Assembly: GCA_021784615.1 (NCBI GenBank)
Contig: JAJYHU010000307.1
Coordinates: 1 to 10,709 of the forward strand
Direction of reading: 5' to 3'
Source: Acidobacteriota bacterium
Lineage (GTDB): Bacteria; Acidobacteriota; Terriglobia; UBA7540
DNA length: 10,709 bases
Part shown: positions 1 through 6,493 of the stretch, piece after piece
Position numbering within the stretch: position 1 is the first letter of the stretch
Layout: every line of letters begins with the position of its first letter
Notes under the pieces: generated by a model
The model's input: the letters and a program-made list of their open reading frames with translations, nothing else
Database searches by the model: none
What the model was told of the DNA's origin: nothing
Translations under genes and position numbers: made by a program

Positions 1-52
1 CAGCGAGCGCCTAAGCCTCAGCACCCTCGCTACAGTTACAATCAATTTGCAC
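1..52 (-). CDS. 5' end of an unidentified minus-strand gene, or a 13-codon small ORF, at the window edge
   Basis: Excellent transcription and translation signals on the minus strand point at this stretch, so something is very likely translated here. Two readings are possible. A GTG at 52-50, six bases after AGGAGG, starts a frame of 13 codons (VQIDCNCSEGAEA, first residue Met if used) that stops at TAG 13-11. A TTG at 45-43, thirteen bases after AGGAGG, starts a frame that stays open to the edge (MIVTVARVLRLRRSL so far). Spacing favours the GTG; an ordinary gene length favours the TTG. The third frame hits a stop at once. The product cannot be identified from so little sequence. A small Cys-x-Cys peptide, a leader peptide, or a normal gene continuing to the left all remain open. 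Confidence 0.35.
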
Positions 53-69
53 GGATCACCTCCTTTCTA
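53..69 (-). promoter_or_regulatory. Shine-Dalgarno site complementary to the full 16S rRNA 3' tail
   Basis: The minus strand reads TAGAAAGGAGGTGATCC here. The plus strand is identical over 17 bases to the usual bacterial 16S 3' end (GGATCACCTCCTTTCTA). The AGGAGG core lies at 64-59, six bases before the GTG at 52. The bases on either side do not continue as 16S rRNA, so this is a ribosome binding site and not an rRNA fragment. Confidence 0.7.
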
Positions 70-80
70 GCTTGGTTCAG

Positions 81-109
81 ATATTAAGAGCCTCCGGCGG
101 CCGAGTCAA
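81..109 (-). promoter_or_regulatory. Sigma-70-type promoter for the left-edge unit
   Basis: On the minus strand, TTGACT (109-104, 5 of 6 to consensus) is separated by exactly 17 bases from TAATAT (86-81, 4 of 6). A T-run lies directly upstream (complement of 111-116), which could act as an UP element. Transcription would begin near 74, giving a leader of about 22 bases that carries the long Shine-Dalgarno site. It starts about 30 bases past the glycosyltransferase stop codon, so the left-edge unit has its own promoter. Confidence 0.6.
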
Positions 110-137
110 GAAAAAATCCGCTCCCTCCCGCCGAATT

Positions 138-872
138 TCAGGCAGAGACCCGGCGGCCCGAGAAGCGCCATCTCAGCGCCCCGAGATCCAGGAACATGCG
201 CGTTGAATCCCGCAAAAAGTGAACCTTGGTTGCCGGGTTGTCATTCCACCGCACCGGCACCTCCACGATCTTGCCGCCCAGGCGCTTGATCAGGAACAGA
301 ACTTCCGGGTCAAACCCAAAGCGCTCGACGCGCTGCAATTCAAATGCCTTCCTGGTTGTGGCCCGGCGAAAGAGCTTGAAGCCGCACTGGGTATCGTGAA
401 TGTTGAGGCCGGTGAACAGGCGCACAAAAAGATTGAAGCAGCGGCCGGCATACTCGCGGGGCCAGGGCTGGTGGACGCCGATCAGTTTCCGGTCAAGCGC
501 GCGGGACCCCACGGCAGCGTCGGCCGCGGACGACTCAATCGCCTGAAGCAGCTTGCCGGCTTCTTCAATGGGGGCCGAAAGATCGGCGTCGGTGAACAGG
601 ATGAAATCGCCCTGCGCTGCAAGCACTCCGCGGCGCACGCTGAACCCTTTGCCCCGGTTGATTTCATTCTGCAGGATGCGCGTCGAGGGCCATCGCGACT
701 GGAATTGGCGGAACAGATCCGGGGTTGAGTCGGTCGACCCGTCGTCTACCAGGATCAGTTCGGTTCGGAAGGGCTGCGCGGCAATGTACTTTTCCACCCC
801 TTCAAGCGCCTTGCCAATCCGCAAGGCTTCATTGAACGCAGGAATCACGATACTTAGGCGCGGCGCAACCAT
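138..872 (-). CDS. GT2 glycosyltransferase, dolichyl-phosphate glucose/mannose synthase-like
   Basis: This is a 244-residue family 2 glycosyltransferase with a GT-A fold. Such enzymes transfer a sugar from a nucleotide donor to a polyprenyl phosphate carrier at the inner face of the cytoplasmic membrane. Visible motifs are the N-terminal SIVIPAFNEA (7-16), the donor-site VDDGSTD (42-48), NRGKG (72-76), the metal-binding DAD (95-97) in LFTDADLSAP, DTQCGFKLF (160-168) and GFDPEVLFLIKRLG (186-199). The DTQCGFK and GFDPE patterns are typical of the ALG5/DPG-synthase branch. No membrane segment follows the catalytic domain, so it is the short soluble or peripheral type. The start is ATG at 872-870. 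No Shine-Dalgarno is visible and a good -10 sits just upstream, suggesting a leaderless message. The exact sugar and acceptor cannot be told from sequence. Confidence 0.9.
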   Translation of the reverse strand: MVAPRLSIVIPAFNEALRIGKALEGVEKYIAAQPFRTELILVDDGSTDSTPDLFRQFQSRWPSTRILQNEINRGKGFSVRRGVLAAQGDFILFTDADLSAPIEEAGKLLQAIESSAADAAVGSRALDRKLIGVHQPWPREYAGRCFNLFVRLFTGLNIHDTQCGFKLFRRATTRKAFELQRVERFGFDPEVLFLIKRLGGKIVEVPVRWNDNPATKVHFLRDSTRMFLDLGALRWRFSGRRVSA

Positions 873-880
873 CGCGCCAG

Positions 881-910
881 ACTATAGCCCGCCCGTGTCC
901 AGAAATGCAA
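881..910 (-). promoter_or_regulatory. Promoter of the glycosyltransferase gene, probably giving a leaderless mRNA
   Basis: On the minus strand, TTGCAT (910-905) is followed after 18 bases by TATAGT (886-881, 5 of 6 to consensus). The start codon begins only eight bases past the -10, so the transcript would start at or just before the ATG. This agrees with the lack of a Shine-Dalgarno there. The -35 matches only in TTG and is embedded in a palindrome. Confidence 0.4.
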
Positions 911-919
911 CGGCATTTC
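902..919. repeat. Perfect 7-bp palindrome over the -35 of the glycosyltransferase promoter
   Basis: GAAATGC-AACG-GCATTTC is a perfect inverted repeat with a 4-base loop. It lies between pcm and the glycosyltransferase gene and includes the likely -35 (TTGCAT on the minus strand). It has no T-run on either side, so an intrinsic terminator for pcm is unlikely. An operator for the downstream gene is the simpler reading, but it could also form an RNA hairpin at the pcm 3' end. Confidence 0.4.
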
Positions 920-995
920 GCATGGGAAGCAGGACTGCACGGAAATCAGAAGGTTTTCGGAGCACTCGAAGGGTCAACCCGAGGCGGCCGGAAGG

Positions 996-1700
996 CTACC
1001 TTGATCTTTCCGGCCAACCCTGTTCGCCGATCAAAGGGACAAACTGGCAAGGGTCGAGATCGTGTACCGTCAGCCTGTCGCCGTCTTTTAAAATCAACTC
1101 AAGGGTCTGCTGTTGAAGTGTTCCCACCGGGATCACTAGGCGTCCGCCATCCGCAAGCTGGTCTAAAAGCATCTGGGGCACCTTGGGCGCCGCCGCCGTC
1201 ACCAGAATCGCCGCGTAGGGCGCGACTGAAGGGTAACCTCCGCTGCCATCGTAAGTGACAACTTGGATGCCGGCGTAGCCCAAACGCGCCAGGCGCTCGC
1301 GCGCCGTCGCGGCAAGCCACGGGTTGCGTTCGAGACTGATCACTTGAGCCCCAAGATGCGCCAGGACGGCCGCCTGGTAACCTGAGCCGGTGCCGATTTC
1401 GAGGACCTTGTCGCCCGGCTCAATCCGAGCCGCTTCCGTCATGGCCGCCACAATGTAGGGCTGCGAGATCGTTTGTTCATCCCCGATAACGATGGGGCGG
1501 TCATCGTAAGCCGCCTCCCGCTGATCGGCGGGAACAAATTCATGGCGCGGCACTTCAAACATCGCCCTGAGAACCCCTTCATCGTGGATTCCCCGGCGGC
1601 GCAATTGCCGCTCGATCATGGCATGCCGTTCGGACTCAAAAAGGGCGGCAACGCTCATAGGCCGTTGAGACCTGTTTGGCGCACAGGATTTTACTGACAT
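996..1700 (-). CDS. pcm: Protein-L-isoaspartate O-methyltransferase
   Basis: The enzyme uses S-adenosylmethionine to methylate L-isoaspartyl residues in aged proteins and start their repair in the cytoplasm. The 234-residue frame shows the family order: MIERQLRRRGI (28-38), VPRHEFVP (50-57), the diagnostic TISQPYIVAAMTEA (77-90), SAM loop EIGTGSGYQA (101-110), the acidic SLERN after strand 2 (122-126), ILVTAAAPKVP (165-175) and LVIPVG near the end. Family members run about 205-230 residues. The start at 1700 gives a slightly long N-terminus. An in-frame ATG at 1658-1656 (residue 15) gives 220 residues and matches the usual N-terminal length better. Neither has a strong Shine-Dalgarno. It is transcribed divergently from cimA and lies 123 bases upstream of the glycosyltransferase, which has its own apparent promoter. 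Confidence 0.95.
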   Translation of the reverse strand: MSVKSCAPNRSQRPMSVAALFESERHAMIERQLRRRGIHDEGVLRAMFEVPRHEFVPADQREAAYDDRPIVIGDEQTISQPYIVAAMTEAARIEPGDKVLEIGTGSGYQAAVLAHLGAQVISLERNPWLAATARERLARLGYAGIQVVTYDGSGGYPSVAPYAAILVTAAAPKVPQMLLDQLADGGRLVIPVGTLQQQTLELILKDGDRLTVHDLDPCQFVPLIGEQGWPERSR

Positions 1701-1798
1701 CTATCTTCGCCTTTTCAAAAGCTCGCGTCGAGCCCTATTTTGTTTGCGTGTACGGTTCCGACGGCAGCGCCTGGCAACCTAAAAAAGGGTTTTCACCG

Positions 1799-1807
1799 TG
1801 CTATAAT
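1799..1807 (+). promoter_or_regulatory. Extended -10 promoter for cimA
   Basis: TGCTATAAT is a perfect extended -10 (TGnTATAAT). No recognisable -35 lies 16-18 bases upstream, where the sequence is A-rich, as expected for promoters that rely on the extended -10. Transcription would begin near 1814 and leave an untranslated leader of about 104 bases before cimA. Confidence 0.55.
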
Positions 1808-1853
1808 CGGACTGAAATCCAGGCGAGTTCCTGCCGAACCGGACGGGCGGAGT

Positions 1854-1913
1854 TTGACTTCTTCCAGCGCATCGTTCATCCTCATTTTATCCTGGCTCTG
1901 GGGCCTTAAGTGA
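1854..1913 (+). CDS. Possible leader peptide ahead of cimA
   Basis: A frame starting at TTG 1854 encodes 19 residues ending SFILILSWLWGLK and stops at TGA 1911-1913, four bases before the cimA ATG at 1918. It contains two Ile, five Leu codons after the start and two Trp codons. The frame is also open further upstream to at least CTG 1812. The purine stretch GGCGGAG (1846-1852) is too close to the TTG for a normal Shine-Dalgarno. cimA has no strong Shine-Dalgarno of its own, so translation of this frame could bring ribosomes to cimA by coupling. No terminator or antiterminator fits between its stop and cimA, so classical transcription attenuation is unlikely. The frame may be chance. Confidence 0.22.
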   Translation: MTSSSASFILILSWLWGLK

Positions 1914-1917
1914 CGCT

Positions 1918-3519
1918 ATGAAAAAGATTCAAATCTATGACACAACACTCCGTGATGGCTCGCAAGGCGAGAACATTTCCTTCTCGCTCGAAGACAAGCT
2001 CCACATCGTCAAGAAGCTGGACGGCCTGGGCGTGGATTACATCGAGGGAGGCTGGCCCGGCTCAAACGCCAAGGACTTGGAATTCTTTCACCGCGCGCAG
2101 GATCTTAAGCTGAAACACGCCAAGGTAGCAGCCTTCGGTAGCACACGCCACCCTCGCCACTCTGCGGCCCAGGATCCCAATCTCCAGGCTTTGGTTGAAG
2201 CCCACACTCAGGTGGTGACCATTTTTGGAAAGTCCTGGGACTTGCACGTGAAACTGGCGCTCGGGATTTCACTTAAAGAGAACCTTGACGTGATTCGCGA
2301 ATCCGTCGCCTTCTTGAAATCCCGGGGCAAGGAAGTGATCTATGACGCGGAGCATTTCTTTGACGGGTTCAAGGCTGATTCTGCTTATGCGCTCGAGACG
2401 CTGAAGGCGGCGGAAGAAGCCGGAGCCGGCATGCTGGTGTTGTGCGACACGAACGGCGGTACGCTGACCGCCGGCCTTCGCGAGCTCTTCCAGGTGGCCG
2501 CGCGGCACGTCAAAACGCCCCTGGGCATTCACACTCACAATGATTCAGAGATGGCGGTCGCCAATGCCATTGCCGCCGTCGAACTGGGCGCTGTGCATGT
2601 GCAGGGGACGATCAACGGTTATGGAGAGCGCTGTGGGAACGCCAACCTTTGCTCCGTAATCCCCAACATCGAGTTGAAGCTGGGCATGCGCGCCATCGGC
2701 AAGGAAAATCTTAAGCGCCTTGCGGAAGTGTCCTATTACATCAGCGAACTGGCCAACCTGCCGCCCCGGCAGGACCTTCCATACGTTGGGAAGAGCGCGT
2801 TTGCCCATAAAGGCGGCATCCACGTGAGCGCCGTTATGAAAGCCGCTGCCGCCTATGAGCACATAGACCCTGCCGTGGTCGGCAACGAGCGCCGCGTGCT
2901 GGTTTCGGAACTTTCCGGTAAGAGCAACGTGCTTTATAAGGCCGCCGAGCGGGGGTTGAAAATTGACCAAGCCTCGCCCGCCGCCAAGCGCGTGGTGGAC
3001 AAGCTTAAGGAGATGGAACACTCCGGCTATCAGTTTGAAGGGGCCGAAGCGTCGTTTGAAATCCTGTTTGACAAGCTGGTGCACAACACCAAAGACTTCT
3101 TTGAACTCGATGGCTTTCGCGTGATCACCGAAAAGAAAGGCGTCAACGCCTCGTCCTCCGAAGCGGTCATCAAGTTGCGTGTGGAAGGTATGGAAGAACA
3201 CACCGCCGCAGAAGGCGTGGGCCCGGTCAGCGCGCTTGACCGCGCCTTGCGGAAATCGCTGACCACCTTTTTCCCCTGCATCGGCGAGCTTCGCCTGGCC
3301 GATTACAAAGTCCGCGTGCTGAACCCGGAAAGCGCCACTGACGCCAAGGTTCGCGTGCTGGTCGAATCGAGCGACGGCAAAGAGAGCTGGAACACGGTGG
3401 GCGTCTCTGAAAACCTTATTGAAGCAAGCTGGCAGGCGCTGGTGGATAGCATTGCTTACAAGCTCAAAAAAGAATACGGCGACATGCGAAAGACCAGCAA
3501 AGCAGCCTCAAACGAGTAA
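1918..3519 (+). CDS. cimA: (R)-citramalate synthase
   Basis: CimA condenses pyruvate with acetyl-CoA to (R)-citramalate, the first step of the threonine-independent route to 2-oxobutanoate and isoleucine. The 533-residue length fits the long CimA family. The N-terminal HMGL-like TIM barrel (about 1-280) carries YDTTLRDGSQGE (7-18, metal ligand D8), the CimA-type GGWPGSN (44-50), the HxH ligand pair in GIHTHND (203-209, H205 and H207), and NGYGERCGNAN (233-243, N241). A linker region follows, then a C-terminal LeuA-type regulatory dimer domain from about 390, with GVGPVSALDRALRK. This domain normally binds the feedback inhibitor isoleucine. 2-Isopropylmalate or homocitrate synthase are less likely given the GGWPGSN motif and length. 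The start ATG has only a weak AAGTGA upstream; an extended -10 promoter lies about 110 bases away. No leu or ilv gene is next to it here. Confidence 0.95.
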   Translation: MKKIQIYDTTLRDGSQGENISFSLEDKLHIVKKLDGLGVDYIEGGWPGSNAKDLEFFHRAQDLKLKHAKVAAFGSTRHPRHSAAQDPNLQALVEAHTQVVTIFGKSWDLHVKLALGISLKENLDVIRESVAFLKSRGKEVIYDAEHFFDGFKADSAYALETLKAAEEAGAGMLVLCDTNGGTLTAGLRELFQVAARHVKTPLGIHTHNDSEMAVANAIAAVELGAVHVQGTINGYGERCGNANLCSVIPNIELKLGMRAIGKENLKRLAEVSYYISELANLPPRQDLPYVGKSAFAHKGGIHVSAVMKAAAAYEHIDPAVVGNERRVLVSELSGKSNVLYKAAERGLKIDQASPAAKRVVDKLKEMEHSGYQFEGAEASFEILFDKLVHNTKDFFELDGFRVITEKKGVNASSSEAVIKLRVEGMEEHTAAEGVGPVSALDRALRKSLTTFFPCIGELRLADYKVRVLNPESATDAKVRVLVESSDGKESWNTVGVSENLIEASWQALVDSIAYKLKKEYGDMRKTSKAASNE

Positions 3520-3545
3520 CCTCCCCTGGATCGCCAAGCCTTCCG

Positions 3546-3571
3546 GCGTCACGAACACATTGGTTCGACGC
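3546..3571 (+). repeat. Stem-loop just downstream of cimA
   Basis: GCGT (3546-3549) and CGAAC (3552-3556) pair with GTTCG (3563-3567) and ACGC (3568-3571), with a two-base bulge and a six-base loop. It begins 26 bases after the cimA stop. No T-run follows, so it is not a classical intrinsic terminator. It may protect the mRNA 3' end or aid Rho-dependent termination. Confidence 0.3.
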
Positions 3572-3614
3572 ACACAGTGCTGGGCAAAACTCTGGCCTGT
3601 AGCCTGACGGTCGC

Positions 3615-3643
3615 TTGCCGCGAGAGCGGTTGTGTCCTACAAT
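3615..3643 (+). promoter_or_regulatory. Promoter of the beta-propeller gene
   Basis: TTGCCG (3615-3620, 4 of 6) and TACAAT (3638-3643, 5 of 6) are separated by 17 bases. Transcription would start near 3650, downstream of the GTG at 3632 that opens the longest frame. This supports the ATG at 3683 as the true start. Confidence 0.5.
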
Positions 3644-3682
3644 TTCGCAACGTGTGTCAGATCTGCGGGAGGGCGTGGGAGA

Positions 3683-5257
3683 ATGGTCAACAAAAAGCTT
3701 GTTCTTAGTCTTGTTTTCGTTGTGCTGATTGGAAGGTGTGTTGAACTTGCAGCGGGAGACTGGCCGACCTTTGGGCATGACCCGCAACGCTCCGGCTATG
3801 CCGTCAATGAGACAAAGCTTAATGCGCAAAATGTTCAGCATTTAAGCTTGCTCTGGAAGGTGAAGGTCAAGAACGAGCCGAGATCGTTGACGGCTCTCAC
3901 TGCTCCCGTGGTGGCCGACGGCGTGGAGACTCCTCAAGGCGCGCGCAGCGTGGTCTACGTGGCGGGCAGTTCAAACAATGTCACTGCGATTGACGCCGCA
4001 ACGGGAAAAATCCTTTGGAGCCGGGAGATTGAGACCCGCATTCTTCCCAAACACCCCGGCATGTGGCTCTGCCCCAACAATCTGAACGCCACGCCCACCA
4101 TCGACGCCCGCCGCGGGCTGATTTACGTGATTTCCGCTGATGGCGCGCTCTACGGCATGGATTTGGCCACCGGCAAAACGAAGTTCGGCCCCATCGAGTT
4201 TGTTCCGCCGTTCGCAAAGGATTGGAGTCTGAATCTTTGGCACGGCATCGTCTACACTTCGGTTTCGCAAGGCTGCGGCGGGACGCCCTCGGGAATTTAT
4301 TCGATGGATATTCGCAATCCTCAACGTCCCACAGTTCGCGACTTGATTGTGGAACACGGTTACGGCGCGGGGATTTGGGGGCGCGGCGGAGTCACAATCG
4401 GTGAAAACGGCCGCATCTATGCCGCCACGGGTGATGGCCCGTTCGATCCCGCCAATGGCGACTACGGCAGTAGCGTGATTGAGGCCAAACCCCAATCGCT
4501 TAAAGTGCTCGACTACTATTCGCCGCTCAATTTCCGCGAGGTGACAAAATATGATCTGGACATGGGCGCGTCAAGCCTTGTCTGGTTTGCCTACCGCAAT
4601 TTTAACCTTGTGGCGGGTGGCGGAAAGGAAGGCGTTCTCTATATGCTCAACGCCGGCTCGCTGGGAGAGAAAGACCACCAGACTCCGCTTTATCGTCACC
4701 GGCTCTCGAACGACAAGCTGGAATATGAACAGTACGGCATCTGGGGCGGTCTCTCCTCGTGGATGGATACAAAAGGCGAAGCCTGGCTTTACGTTCCCGT
4801 GTGGGGGCAGGCGTCAAAGAAAGCCCCGAAGTTTCCCATAACCAACGGCCCTGACCCTCACGGAAGCATCATGGCGTTTCGCGTGGTCATTGATCCTCTA
4901 ACGAAGCAGCCGACCCTTAAGCCCGCCTGGGTTTCAAGAGATCTCGATGTTCCTGATCCTGTTGCGATAGCCGGCAGCGTGGTTTTCGTTCTTTCCACCG
5001 GAGAAAACACGCAGCAAACCGTGGGTTCGGCCGTGATTTATCACGGCCAGAAGACGCTCAGCGACCAGCAGAAAAGCGAGAATACGCATCGTGCCGTCCT
5101 CTATGCGCTCGACGCCAAGACCGGCAAGACGCTCTACCAAAGCGATAGCGACATTGAGACCTGGACCCACTTCAGCGGCCTCGCCATTGCCAGCGGCCAC
5201 GTTTACGTTGTGGATCACGATTCAAACCTTTATTGTTTCGGAGTGCCGGAGAATTAA
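3683..5257 (+). CDS. Exported PQQ-like beta-propeller repeat protein
   Basis: This 524-residue protein begins with a signal peptide (MVNKK, hydrophobic core about 6-17, likely cleavage near AAG|DW at residue 25). It then shows WPTFGHDPQRSGYA, a common opening of PQQ-like propellers. Propeller repeats with the A-x-D-x-x-TG-K signature are visible: VYVAGSSNNVTAIDAATGK (91-109), IYVISADGALYGMDLATGK (147-165), a variant at AGGGKEGVLYMLN (311-323), and VLYALDAKTGKTLY with VYVVDHDSNLYCFG near the C-terminus. It should act in the periplasm or outside the cell. No haem motif or PQQ dehydrogenase disulfide pattern is evident, so it is probably a structural or binding propeller. The ATG at 3683 is chosen over a GTG at 3632: GGGAGGG (3667-3673) lies nine bases upstream, the signal peptide starts right after, and the promoter -10 overlaps the longer version. 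Its substrate or partner is unknown. Confidence 0.85.
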   Translation: MVNKKLVLSLVFVVLIGRCVELAAGDWPTFGHDPQRSGYAVNETKLNAQNVQHLSLLWKVKVKNEPRSLTALTAPVVADGVETPQGARSVVYVAGSSNNVTAIDAATGKILWSREIETRILPKHPGMWLCPNNLNATPTIDARRGLIYVISADGALYGMDLATGKTKFGPIEFVPPFAKDWSLNLWHGIVYTSVSQGCGGTPSGIYSMDIRNPQRPTVRDLIVEHGYGAGIWGRGGVTIGENGRIYAATGDGPFDPANGDYGSSVIEAKPQSLKVLDYYSPLNFREVTKYDLDMGASSLVWFAYRNFNLVAGGGKEGVLYMLNAGSLGEKDHQTPLYRHRLSNDKLEYEQYGIWGGLSSWMDTKGEAWLYVPVWGQASKKAPKFPITNGPDPHGSIMAFRVVIDPLTKQPTLKPAWVSRDLDVPDPVAIAGSVVFVLSTGENTQQTVGSAVIYHGQKTLSDQQKSENTHRAVLYALDAKTGKTLYQSDSDIETWTHFSGLAIASGHVYVVDHDSNLYCFGVPEN

Positions 5258-5425
5258 AGACCTTCCTTGAAGATGATGTGGACCGGCGCCAACCGAATCT
5301 CCGCGTAGGAGGGACGGCGGTCTTGTGCGAACACGGGGAGTTCCATTACTATGGCAGGCTCTTGCGCAACATGCGAGCCGGGGCCTTGCGCTTCACCTTG
5401 CGGCCCTGCGACAGGAGGGTAAGTT

Positions 5426-6337
5426 ATGCGGGTTGTTCGATACTGGGATCCGGGCAGCGGGAAAGCCTCACTGGGCGTGGTGCAAGGGAATGATGTGGTG
5501 GCGCTGTCGGGTCTTTTTCGAAACGCCGAGGCTTCGTTTGAGGCCCTGCTGGCCCAGGCGGCAGCGGAAGGAACGAGCGCGCTTGATCTGATCAAGCGCG
5601 CGGATTTGTCGCAGGCCGCTCGCATGCCCTACGCGTCATTGGATATTCCGCCCGATCGGAGCCGCGCTCACTTGCTGCAACCGGTGATAGCTGAAGAAAT
5701 CTGGGGCGCCGGTGTTACCTATGAGCGCAGCCGCCACGCCCGGCAGGCGGAGTCCGTGGTGGGTGACGTTTACGAACGCGTTTACGACGCGGCGCGCCCG
5801 GAGCTTTTCTTTAAGGCGACGCCCTCGCGTTCCGTCGGCCCCAATGAGGCGGTCGGCTTGCGTGGCGACAGCCATTGGACCGTGCCAGAGCCGGAACTTG
5901 CCTTGATCATCGACCATAATTTAGCGATTGCGGGCTATACCCTGGGAAATGACGTGAGCGCCCGCGATATCGAGGGGGAAAACCCTCTTTACCTGCCCCA
6001 GGCGAAGGTTTTCAACGCCTGTTGCAGCGTGGGACCCTCCATTCTGCTGAAAGAACCTGGAGATGAGGCCGCGTTTTCCATAGGGTGCCGTGTGGAAAGG
6101 ACGGGCCGGGAGATTTTTCGCGCTGAAACCAGCACGGCAGCAATGCACAGGAGCTTTACCGATCTGGTGGAGTACCTGGGCCGTTTTAATACCTTGCCTG
6201 CCATAACCATCCTGCTGACGGGAGCAGGAGTTGTTCCGCCCGATGATTTTGGACTCAAAGCAGGGGACGTCATTGAGATCTACTCGCCGGGAATCGGCAC
6301 TCTCCGCAACTTTACCAAGTTGCTTTCGCAACGCTGA
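5426..6337 (+). CDS. Fumarylacetoacetate hydrolase-fold enzyme, 2-dehydro-3-deoxy-D-arabinonate dehydratase-like
   Basis: This 303-residue protein belongs to the FAH superfamily of divalent-metal enzymes that act on 2-keto acids. The metal triad is visible as E155 and E157 in VPEPELALI and D176 in GYTLGNDVSARDIE. A conserved lysine (K194) follows in PQAKVFNACCSVGPS. The stretch GAGVTYERSR (95-104) followed by DAARPELFFKAT (121-132) matches, as I recall it, the branch typed by archaeal KdaD, which dehydrates 2-dehydro-3-deoxy-pentonates to 2,5-dioxopentanoate in oxidative pentose breakdown. Other acylpyruvase-type activities are possible. The start is ATG at 5426 with an excellent AGGAGGGT at 5413-5420. 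It lies 168 bases after the propeller gene, with only a weak promoter candidate between (TTGTGC 5323, TACTAT 5347). No pentose dehydrogenase, lactonase or semialdehyde dehydrogenase is adjacent, so pathway context is missing. Confidence 0.85.
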   Translation: MRVVRYWDPGSGKASLGVVQGNDVVALSGLFRNAEASFEALLAQAAAEGTSALDLIKRADLSQAARMPYASLDIPPDRSRAHLLQPVIAEEIWGAGVTYERSRHARQAESVVGDVYERVYDAARPELFFKATPSRSVGPNEAVGLRGDSHWTVPEPELALIIDHNLAIAGYTLGNDVSARDIEGENPLYLPQAKVFNACCSVGPSILLKEPGDEAAFSIGCRVERTGREIFRAETSTAAMHRSFTDLVEYLGRFNTLPAITILLTGAGVVPPDDFGLKAGDVIEIYSPGIGTLRNFTKLLSQR

Positions 6338-6413
6338 ATTCCAGCTCCCTGAACAGGAAAAAGGACGGCAAGGGAGTTTCTGTCCGCATCGGAGGGGCGT
6401 TCCGTTGCAGCGC

Positions 6414-6442
6414 TTGACTTTTGGCGGGGCGGGGATTATAGG
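6414..6442 (+). promoter_or_regulatory. Promoter of the Gly/Arg-rich exported protein gene
   Basis: TTGACT (6414-6419, 5 of 6) is followed after 17 bases by TATAGG (6437-6442, 4 of 6). Transcription would start near 6449, leaving a leader of about 45 bases. The spacer is very G-rich (GGCGGGGCGGGG). Confidence 0.45.
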
Positions 6443-6493
6443 TTTAGTTATCTGGCGCGGATTAGTGCAGCTTGGAAGGTCAAGAGTTTTCTT

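Noticed and set aside
53..69. Exact 17-base match to the 16S rRNA 3' end on the plus strand, suggesting an rRNA gene remnant
   Set aside because: The identity ends at both sides and upstream bases do not match 16S. On the minus strand it is a Shine-Dalgarno correctly placed after a promoter and before a start codon.
219..728. 169-codon open frame on the plus strand
   Set aside because: It is antisense to the glycosyltransferase, whose motifs are complete, and its own translation shows no recognisable motif.
1721..1733. Small palindrome GCTCG-CGT-CGAGC between pcm and cimA
   Set aside because: The stem is only five base pairs and lies between divergent genes where no terminator is needed; too short to call an operator with any confidence.
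2545..3201. 218-codon open frame antisense to cimA
   Set aside because: It is fully inside the well-supported cimA gene; the translation looks like a reverse-strand shadow of high-GC codons.
5254..5625. 123-codon minus-strand frame ending VHIIFKEGL
   Set aside because: Half of it overlaps the FAH-fold gene in antisense, and no promoter or ribosome site was found. The last 30 codons lie in the gap and look somewhat protein-like, but this is not enough to call a gene.
6344..6385. Hairpin CTCCCT...AGGGAG after the FAH-fold gene as a terminator
   Set aside because: The loop is about 20 bases, the stem is weak and no proper T-run follows.
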